Positions 1 through 4,449 of a stretch of DNA of 5,228 nucleotides are shown here, in pieces. Position 1 is the first letter of the stretch, and each line of letters begins with the position of its first letter. The notes below the pieces were generated by a model. That model did no database searches. It saw only the letters and a list, made by a program, of their open reading frames with translations, and was not told where the DNA came from. The stretch is taken from positions 1-5,228 of the forward strand of contig PMBV01000072.1 in NCBI GenBank assembly GCA_003153055.1. Direction: 5' to 3'. The DNA comes from Myxococcales bacterium (GTDB lineage: Bacteria; Myxococcota; Myxococcia; Myxococcales; Myxococcaceae). The translations under genes were made by a program, and so were the position numbers.

Positions 1-209
1 GGCCCTCCCCAACACGAGCTGTTCGCTTGAGCTGCCGCCAACCTGCCTCCTCCTCGTTCGCCGAGAACCGACTCGACTGCCCTGTGCGTTGTTTCCCGGG
101 CCTCAGCGACCCGCCTCGCGAGCTCCGCCACCCCCGACTTCCCCCTCAAGGCATCGCAGGTTCTGAGCCTCGGCTCGAAAGGGCCGGTTATCCTTCCTTG
201 ATCCAGGCC
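1..209. other. No supported gene; 3' flank of the lipoprotein gene
   Basis: I find no recognisable gene here. On the minus strand, the frame of the lipoprotein gene stays open past its TGA to the window edge, about 69 codons. It includes a helix-like, charged run (residues such as ELARRVAEARE) that could begin at TTG 149-147, but there is no ribosome site and its third-position G/C content is only moderate. A small inverted repeat, gagcctcggctc at 165-176, could fold into a 4-bp hairpin downstream of the lipoprotein stop, but it lacks a T-run and is weak as a terminator. Confidence 0.5.
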
Positions 210-1244
210 TCAGTTCCAGAACGCGACGGCCTGGTTTCCGAGCGACGTCTGGCCTGCCGCGTTGGCGTGGCAGCCGTCCGCCACCTCACTGTTCTTGAGA
301 TGGAACGCTCCGGTATAGACGACGTTCTGCGTCGAATCGGCAGCGGCCTTTTGCGCGAGAGTGTCAGTGGACTCCGGACCGCCAGCGCCTGCCAAGGTGC
401 ACGTATGGCCGGCGTCGTAGAGGGGCTGACCAGTGATGTAGATCTTCGCGCCGGGGGCCGCGTGCTCGTGCGTGTTGGCGATGAGCTTCTTCACTTCGTC
501 ATAGGTCGCCCCGTTGGTGAAGATGCAGATCTGCACCCACACGGCCGTCGGCTTTCCGTTCGTGCTCGCTTGCTGGTCGAACAACCGCCAAGCGCTGGAA
601 TTGGTGTCCGTCCACGATTGCACGACCAGGCCGCCCGTCCCGTAAGGACCCCACATCCGCTTGCCGCCCACCGCGACGTACCCCTGGGCGACGTTCTCTG
701 CCATCGAGCAACCAACGAAGCCCATCGACTTGGCTGACGCGCTGCCGCCCCCACCGCCATTACTTCCGCTACCGCCGCCAGCGCTGCTACCGCCGCCGCC
801 ACCGCGCCCGCTGCCACCGCCACTCGCGCTGCCACCGCCACTCGCGCTGCCACCGCCGCTCGCGCTGCCACCGCCGCTCGCGCTGCCACCGCCGGTCCCG
901 CTGGTCGAGAATGTCGCCGTGAGCGTCTTGTTCTCATCCATGGTGACAGTGACGGGGTTCGTGGTTTCAGTCGACGCGCCGCTCCAGCCGGTGAAGGTGC
1001 TGTGGGAAGCCGCGGTAGCAGTCACACTGACGCTCGCTCCCGAATTGAAGGTATGGGGCCCCGTGGCTGGGTTGGTAGAGCCGTTACCGCTCACGTTGAC
1101 GGTGAGCGTGTAGCGCGTCGACCCACCACCGCCGCCGCTACCGGGATCGGGCGTGGGATCCTGGTGCTGCCCGCAGCCGGTCAGGCCGCAGATCGATGCG
1201 AGAGTGAGCAGGAGCGGCCAGCGACGATGAACCAGCTGTGTCAT
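210..1244 (-). CDS. Secreted lipoprotein with InlB-like repeat, Gly/Ser linker and SGNH/GDSL-like hydrolase domain
   Basis: The protein has 344 residues and is probably a lipid-anchored, exported esterase-like protein. Residues 1-24 form a lipoprotein signal peptide: positive HRR, a hydrophobic core, then lipobox LTGC with Cys24 as the lipidated residue. Residues 44-112 (from RYTLTVNVSGNGS to TLTATF, with FTGWSG in the middle) match the divergent InlB B-repeat/Flg_new_2 fold. Residues 113-172 are a Gly/Ser/Ala linker containing GGGSAS repeats. Residues 173-344 look like an SGNH/GDSL domain: GFVGCSM carries the likely nucleophile Ser180, and DGCHANAAG carries the likely Asp323/His326 pair near the C-terminus. 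I chose ATG 1244 because GGAGG lies 7 bases upstream and the signal peptide starts there; the open frame extends 52 codons further without such support. The substrate is unknown, possibly an acylated polysaccharide. The gene is divergent from an AraC regulator, which may control it. Existence is near certain; enzymatic activity is inferred. Confidence 0.86.
   Translation of the reverse strand: MTQLVHRRWPLLLTLASICGLTGCGQHQDPTPDPGSGGGGGSTRYTLTVNVSGNGSTNPATGPHTFNSGASVSVTATAASHSTFTGWSGASTETTNPVTVTMDENKTLTATFSTSGTGGGSASGGGSASGGGSASGGGSASGGGSGRGGGGGSSAGGGSGSNGGGGGSASAKSMGFVGCSMAENVAQGYVAVGGKRMWGPYGTGGLVVQSWTDTNSSAWRLFDQQASTNGKPTAVWVQICIFTNGATYDEVKKLIANTHEHAAPGAKIYITGQPLYDAGHTCTLAGAGGPESTDTLAQKAAADSTQNVVYTGAFHLKNSEVADGCHANAAGQTSLGNQAVAFWN
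810..893 (-). repeat. 18-bp tandem repeat encoding GGGSAS units in the lipoprotein linker
   Basis: On the plus strand the unit gctgccaccgcc(a/g)ctcgc occurs four times in full, starting at 810, 828, 846 and 864, with a partial fifth copy from 882. The first two copies have A at the variable position and the next two have G. The period is a multiple of three, so gain or loss of units keeps the reading frame and only changes linker length. Looser Gly/Ser-coding sequence continues to about 740. Copy number is a plausible point of strain-to-strain variation. Confidence 0.93.
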
Positions 1245-1516
1245 GTAGGATCCTCCGAATGAAGGAGCGCGCGCGCCCCGGTGTTGCACAGCAGGCAAGT
1301 CTCTGATATTTGTACTGCTACGGTACGAAGCGAAGCCTCGGGCCGTCTTTCGGGATCGTGCGGGTGTTGTCGAAAACATGCGGTGCCGGTGGTTCGTCAT
1401 GCACCCCGGCCCGACGGAAGACCCACGGCTCAGTGCGCACCGGCTGGGTCCGCGAGGTGTGGAAGGGCAGACATGGTATACCCCTGATGAGCACCACGCG
1501 GCAGTGAGTCATTCGG
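1245..1516. promoter_or_regulatory. Divergent intergenic region between the lipoprotein and AraC regulator genes
   Basis: This 272-bp gap must hold the promoters of both divergent genes. It is less GC-rich in the middle, around 1300-1325. No promoter stands out: on the minus strand TACAAA near 1310 could be a -10 box for the lipoprotein gene but lacks a good -35. A perfect 8-bp palindrome, ggtatacc, sits at 1475-1482, 35 bases before the regulator start, and could be an operator or part of its -10 region. The short words catgc (twice) and ggtgc/gcacc between about 1377 and 1402 are too short to call sites. The regulatory role comes from gene arrangement rather than from a recognised motif. 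Confidence 0.45.
1252..1256 (-). promoter_or_regulatory. Ribosome binding site of the lipoprotein gene
   Basis: Reading the minus strand, GGAGG lies 7 bases before ATG 1244. This is a near-ideal Shine-Dalgarno site and it decides the start: the in-frame codons further upstream (to 1400) have no comparable site and would place about 52 non-signal residues ahead of the signal peptide. Confidence 0.85.
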
Positions 1517-2404
1517 ATGGAAATCCCGTTCCGGTACAGCATAGAGAATCACCTCATTCGCGACGACACGCATCGCCCGCTCGCGGCACCGAGCGACTGG
1601 TTCGGGCTTCCGATCGCCATGAGCCTCATCCCCGGGAATGGGGAGGTGCGGGGCCTTTCGTCACTCGAGCCGATGCTGCTCGTCGCCCAGTCAGGGAATG
1701 GCAGGCGCTGGTACCGCAGCGGGCTCCAGACGCGCGTGCTGAGCACCCAACCCGCAACGTTCGAGTTCTACGCGAAGGACTTCGTGCTCGATTACGCTCG
1801 GTGGGAAGGCGAGCCAGGGCAGGCCGTCTGCGTGCAGTTCCCCGAGGTGGCGCTCCGAGAGTTGCTTCGCGACGATGTACAGCCATTGTCGTGGCCGATC
1901 CTCCACGAGCTCAAAGACGATCGCCTCGTCGCGCTGGTGAGCGAGTTGGCCCTCGAGAAGGCAAGCGGAAGCCCTAACGGGCGTCTGTACGCCCAGGGGC
2001 TCTCGCTGGCGCTCGTCGGTTGGTTGCGAGCGAGATACGGCGTCGGGCCTCACTTGCCGATCGCGCGCGGGCAGAAGCTCTCTCAGCGCCGCGCGGCGCG
2101 CGTGCTCGAGTACATCGACGCGGGCTTGGGCGATGCTCTCAGCGTCGCAGAGCTGGCCGAAGTCGCCGGCTTGAGCACGGCGCACTTCTCGCGCCTGTTT
2201 CGGGCGACGTTCGAGAAGTCACCACACAAATTCGTCCTCGAGCGGCGCATTCGCGCGGCCGAGAAGCTGCTCTCGAGCGAGCAGCAGACGATCGCCCAGG
2301 TCGCCTATCAGCTCGGGTTCGCCAGCCAGGCCCATTTCACGCAAGCGTTCCGGCGGCTGACGGGCCGCACGCCGGGACAATCGCGGCGGCCGCTGGCACG
2401 CTGA
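1517..2404 (+). CDS. AraC/XylS-family transcriptional regulator
   Basis: The protein has 295 residues, a usual length for a two-domain AraC-family activator. Residues 1 to about 180 are an N-terminal sensing region rich in beta-strand-like sequence (about 50-110) followed by helices; I cannot assign a ligand. Residues about 190-290 are the C-terminal DNA-binding domain with two helix-turn-helix units. The first includes LSVAELAEVAGLSTAHFSRL, then RIRAAEKLL; the second includes IAQVAYQLGFASQAHFTQAF followed by RRLTGRTPGQSRR, the family signature. ATG 1517 is the first possible start because an in-frame TGA lies at 1505-1507; the ribosome site is weak. The gene is divergent from the lipoprotein gene, so that gene and the regulator itself are the obvious candidate targets, but this is inference. 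No gene follows on the same strand. The alternative ATG at codon 35 has no better ribosome site. Confidence 0.92.
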   Translation: MEIPFRYSIENHLIRDDTHRPLAAPSDWFGLPIAMSLIPGNGEVRGLSSLEPMLLVAQSGNGRRWYRSGLQTRVLSTQPATFEFYAKDFVLDYARWEGEPGQAVCVQFPEVALRELLRDDVQPLSWPILHELKDDRLVALVSELALEKASGSPNGRLYAQGLSLALVGWLRARYGVGPHLPIARGQKLSQRRAARVLEYIDAGLGDALSVAELAEVAGLSTAHFSRLFRATFEKSPHKFVLERRIRAAEKLLSSEQQTIAQVAYQLGFASQAHFTQAFRRLTGRTPGQSRRPLAR

Positions 2405-2518
2405 GTCGAGGAGCTGGGTAGAGTCGTGCGAGGTGCTCTGGGTCCGTAACCCCCGAGACGACCAAGGCGAGTAGCCAGGCTAGCGAGCGAGGTCAGGCCA
2501 GGTCCGCAAGGCGCGTAG

Positions 2519-2777
2519 GGGTACTCGGGGCATTGTCGTAGTCGGAGCCCCGAATGGCTAGCCTCAGCCGGCCAGACGCTCTGGGTGGTGTACCGGTTGG
2601 TGGTGCCGGCCATCCTCCACGGCGGCAACGTCGCCGGCCCGGTCCTCGCGTCCATGTGCCCCCCCGGGCGTGGAGCTGCTCGACGGCGGGACGCGAGGCC
2701 TCTCCCTCGCCAACACGGTGGCGGCCGGGCTTCCTCTCTGCTTCGGCCGACGTGGCTCTGAACTTCTGAGGCGGTAG
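2519..2777 (+). pseudogene. Frameshifted remnant of an unidentified gene, broken at a seven-C run
   Basis: There is no intact gene between 2405 and 2933, but a broken one is visible. From an in-frame TAG at 2516-2518 a plus-strand frame reads into AGQTLWVVYRLVVPAILHGG and on to VLASMC, reaching a run of seven Cs at 2659-2665. Removing one C continues the reading as PPGVELLDGGTRGLSLANTV and ends at TAG 2775-2777. Across the join, from about 2567 to 2729, 53 of 54 codons end in G or C by my count, which is the pattern of real coding sequence in a GC-rich genome. No start codon with a ribosome site is visible and the tail composition decays, so both ends seem lost. The family is unknown. VELLDGGTRGL resembles a motif in HybD-type hydrogenase maturation proteases, but the rest of that family's N-terminus is missing, so I do not name it. 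A sequencing error in the C run is an alternative to true decay. Confidence 0.5.
2525..2553. repeat. Inverted repeat with 7-bp perfect arms
   Basis: The arms tcggggc (2525-2531) and gccccga (2547-2553) are perfect complements separated by 15 bases. The repeat lies 121 bases downstream of the AraC regulator's stop and could fold into a hairpin in either direction. No T-run follows on either side, so I do not call it a terminator. An 8-bp palindrome, ggctagcc, follows at 2556-2563. Confidence 0.5.
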
Positions 2778-2933
2778 TGTCACGACCCGCCCAACCAAGA
2801 TGACCCATGTCGTCGACGAGATCGCCACGGGTCGCCAGCGGCGCGCGGGATGCGAGTACGGGGAACGTGAACGACAACAACGCTTCGCCTGCCCGTCGCA
2901 GGCCCGGCTGTAACGCCTCGCGCCATTCGTCTG

Positions 2934-3206
2934 TCATCGAGCTCGAGCGAGCTTCAGCTCGGCATTCCAGAGGTCGACGTTGCTCTGGAGGTTGCTCCAG
3001 AATTGCGGGCTCGTGTCGAACACCCGGCTCAGCTTCACCGCCATCTCGGGGCTCACTGCCCGCCTGCCCGTCACAATCCCGCTCACCACCGTCGGGAACA
3101 CCCCCAGGCGCTCTGCGAGGATACTCTGAGTCATCCCCATCGGCTTGAGAAACTCCTCCTCAAGGACCTCCCCTGGAGACGTCGGGGCTCGATTCTTCGG
3201 CAGCAT
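2934..3206 (-). CDS. higA: HigA-family antitoxin (XRE-type DNA-binding protein)
   Basis: This 90-residue protein is the antitoxin of a type II pair: it binds and neutralises the HigB nuclease and usually represses its own operon. The N-terminal PTSPGEVLEEEFLKPMGMTQ is the HigA/VapI signature. Residues about 26-48 form the helix-turn-helix (QSILAERLGVFPTVVSGIVT), followed by GRRAVSPEMAVKLSRVF and then SPQFWSNLQ...DLW, all typical of the family. The length is slightly short, as many homologues have a few more C-terminal residues. The start ATG 3206 has AGGAG 6 bases upstream. The gene follows higB after an untranslated 62-bp gap, so it can be translated independently of the toxin. Its stop overlaps the ATG of a downstream open frame (ATGA), which I do not accept as a gene. 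The family assignment is secure; autoregulation is inferred from the operator-like repeat ahead of higB. Confidence 0.93.
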   Translation of the reverse strand: MLPKNRAPTSPGEVLEEEFLKPMGMTQSILAERLGVFPTVVSGIVTGRRAVSPEMAVKLSRVFDTSPQFWSNLQSNVDLWNAELKLARAR

Positions 3207-3212
3207 TTTGCT

Positions 3213-3217
3213 CTCCT
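3213..3217 (-). promoter_or_regulatory. Ribosome binding site of higA
   Basis: On the minus strand AGGAG lies 6 bases before ATG 3206. It matters because the upstream toxin gene has no such site, which would favour antitoxin synthesis from the shared message. Confidence 0.75.
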
Positions 3218-3268
3218 ACTGTTACTTTCGACGCTCTGCTTTCGACTTCGTCCGACTTTCCTTCACTC

Positions 3269-3562
3269 TCAGTGATAATCCTCGATCCGAACCTCACTGG
3301 CCTCCCCGCCATGGAACTTGAAGACCACTCGATACTGGTCATTCACCCGGATGCTGAAGCAGCCCGTCAATGAGCCCTTCAGTTTCTCGAACCGGTTCCC
3401 TGGGGGCACCATGAGGTCTGCGGGTACGGCCGCCGCGTTCAGCATGTCCAGCTTTCGGCGCCCGACCGGCCACAGCGCCTTCGGAAGCACCTTCCCCGCC
3501 GCCTTCGAGTCGACTCCGGAAAACACATCCTCGGTTCCCTGGTCACCGAAACTCGTGATCAC
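3269..3562 (-). CDS. higB: HigB/RelE-family toxin (ribosome-dependent mRNA interferase)
   Basis: This 97-residue protein belongs to the HigB branch of the RelE superfamily, whose members cut mRNA on the ribosome and arrest growth. Family landmarks appear in order: ITSFGDQGTEDVF at the start, an RRKLDMLNAA helix (35-44), PPGNRFEKLKG (53-63), G-CFSIRVNDQYRVVF (67-81) and the C-terminal EDYH. In characterised HigB proteins the final Asp-Tyr-His and nearby basic residues contribute to catalysis, and they are present here, so the toxin looks intact. The start is GTG 3562. No Shine-Dalgarno sequence precedes it, and no other usable start codon exists before the in-frame TGA at 3604-3602. An ATG overlapping the GTG (3564-3562) is in another frame and stops at once. 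It is the first gene of the operon with higA, the usual higBA order. Substrate preference cannot be read from the sequence. Confidence 0.92.
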   Translation of the reverse strand: MITSFGDQGTEDVFSGVDSKAAGKVLPKALWPVGRRKLDMLNAAAVPADLMVPPGNRFEKLKGSLTGCFSIRVNDQYRVVFKFHGGEASEVRIEDYH

Positions 3563-3568
3563 ATCGAG

Positions 3569-3597
3569 ATGGTAACGCCTGACCGTCTGAACGTCAA
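3569..3597 (-). promoter_or_regulatory. Sigma-70-type promoter of the higBA operon
   Basis: On the minus strand, TTGACG (3597-3592; 5 of 6 matches to TTGACA), a 17-base spacer and TACCAT (3574-3569; 4 of 6 to TATAAT) form a well-spaced promoter. Six bases separate the -10 box from GTG 3562, so the expected transcription start is the first base of the higB start codon. The spacer consists of three related tandem octamers on the minus strand, GACGTTCA, GACGGTCA and GGCGTTAC (plus-strand 3572-3595). Confidence 0.6.
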
Positions 3598-3604
3598 CCG
3601 TTCA
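3588..3604. promoter_or_regulatory. Candidate HigA operator: 6-5-6 perfect inverted repeat over the -35 box
   Basis: The sequence tgaacgtcaaccgttca has perfect 6-bp arms (tgaacg/cgttca) around a 5-base centre, and the promoter -35 element lies inside it. HigA-type antitoxins repress by binding palindromes at their own promoters, so this is the natural candidate site. That it binds HigA is inferred from position and symmetry. Confidence 0.55.
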
Positions 3605-4100
3605 CACTCCGGATGCGCCCGCTCCTTTGGCTCCACCGCTAAGGCACGTCCATTATCGATGCGCCGAGACGGGGAGCGTCGCCTCCACATCGTTCCCTCC
3701 CAGCGCTGAGGCTGTTGCTCGTGGACGGCGTGGGCCAGGTCGCGCATGGGCGCGCCTCCGCCTGCGCTGGATCCGTCACCAGCCCGGCGCACCAGAGCGG
3801 TACGCCTCGGCCAGCGCTTGGAGGACGCCCATCTCCATCCACCCAGGCAACCGCGCCGAGTCTCCTTGGTCCCGTCACCCGATGGCGGGATCGGTCAGGC
3901 TCTCTTCGCCAGTCTCGACATGCCCGGCGAGCTCTCCTGCCTCAGGCCGTCTTTGAGGGGCTTCCCGTCGTGGGTACCGACACCCTGGAGGCGCGCCCGC
4001 ATCCGTTGCCTCCGCCAGACGACGAGGAAGTGTGGTACGGCTCGCGCTCTCTGAGGGGAATCGTCCCGAGCTGATCTCGTGGAGTCTCGGCTGAGACGCG
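3605..4100. other. Intergenic region without a supported gene; possible decayed coding sequence
   Basis: No open frame here has a recognisable product, a ribosome site and coding composition together. The best trace is on the minus strand from about 4035 to the TGA at 3895, where 46 or so codons (from HFLVVWRRQRMRARLQ to MSRLAKRA) have mostly G/C third positions. Upstream of it the composition is not coding-like and the frame would have to start inside the hairpin at 4103-4134. A second minus-strand frame reads coherently to a TGA at 3877-3875 and again to one at 3778-3776 (ending in MEMGVLQALAEAYRSGAPGW), but its codon use is poor. A small inverted repeat, gtctc/gagac, lies at 4084-4097. This may be the flank or the decayed end of the adjacent mobile element. 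Confidence 0.4.
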
Positions 4101-4102
4101 AA

Positions 4103-4134
4103 GGCCGCCCGACGACCGAAGGTCGAGGGCGGCC
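4103..4134 (-). terminator. Strong hairpin downstream of the transposon genes
   Basis: The arms ggccgccc (4103-4110) and gggcggcc (4127-4134) form a perfect 8-bp GC stem. Within it, cgacc/ggtcg makes a further 5-bp stem closed by a 3-base loop. It begins 24 bases after the stop of the 96-residue protein gene. Only two Ts follow on the minus strand, so it is an atypical intrinsic terminator; it could instead be a structural feature at the end of the mobile element. Confidence 0.5.
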
Positions 4135-4158
4135 CTTGAACATCACGGGTCCAATGGT

Positions 4159-4449
4159 TCAGAAGGTCGGGCGACGGAGGTCGCGTTCAGCGCGGCGAGC
4201 ATCGCGATCGACCGCGTCGCGATAGGCGGCGATGGCCGCAGCGAGGCGGCGAGCGTGGAGGATGAGTGCATAGGCCCGGCGGCTGGGGGAGCCCCTTGGG
4301 GTGCGGTCGAAGGCTTCGATGTGGATTTCGGGGCAGGCAGAGAGGAGCGCGGATTCGGAGGCAGAGAGGGCGACATCGAGGATGGCGAGAGGAGCGAGCT
4401 CGGGCCAGCGGTCGAGGGTTGGGGGGATGGGGAGCGGGAGCTGTTTCAT
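4159..4449 (-). CDS. Small protein of unknown function, translationally coupled to the AAA+ ATPase
   Basis: I do not recognise this 96-residue protein. It starts at ATG 4449, which overlaps the stop of the ATPase gene by 4 bases (ATGA), so the two are probably translated together and the pairing argues that it is a real gene. It begins with a proline-rich QLPLPIPP (residues 3-10), followed by a hydrophobic helix-like stretch (about 18-37), a short ACPEIHIEAFD segment (38-48) and an Arg/Ala-rich helical C-terminal half (about 57-93) that could bind DNA or a partner. There is no signal peptide or clear membrane span. Position suggests an accessory transposition protein or a regulator of the element. 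A strong hairpin follows 24 bases after its stop. The role is inferred from context alone. Confidence 0.72.
   Translation of the reverse strand: MKQLPLPIPPTLDRWPELAPLAILDVALSASESALLSACPEIHIEAFDRTPRGSPSRRAYALILHARRLAAAIAAYRDAVDRDARRAERDLRRPTF

Noticed and set aside
661..1113. Plus-strand open frame rich in Pro/Leu (PPPLALPPPLALPP)
   Set aside because: It is the antisense shadow of the Gly/Ser linker repeats in the lipoprotein gene.
1245..1400. N-terminal extension of the lipoprotein frame to 1400
   Set aside because: It lacks a ribosome site, its composition is not coding-like, and the signal peptide with a strong GGAGG points to ATG 1244.
1378..1977. 199-codon plus-strand open frame
   Set aside because: It overlaps the AraC gene in another frame, has Arg/Pro/His-rich noise composition and no domain, whereas the AraC frame is unmistakable.
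2409..2450. tRNA-like D-arm resemblance (gagctgggtagag)
   Set aside because: No T-arm, anticodon stem or acceptor stem can be paired around it.
2651..2729. Hydrogenase maturation protease identity for the broken gene
   Set aside because: Only the VELLDGGTRGL segment matches; the family's N-terminal glycine-rich motif and metal-binding Glu are not seen.
3559..3956. Overlapping open frames of 77-119 codons on both strands
   Set aside because: They are rich in Arg, Ser and Pro, mutually overlapping, and have no ribosome site or recognisable motif.
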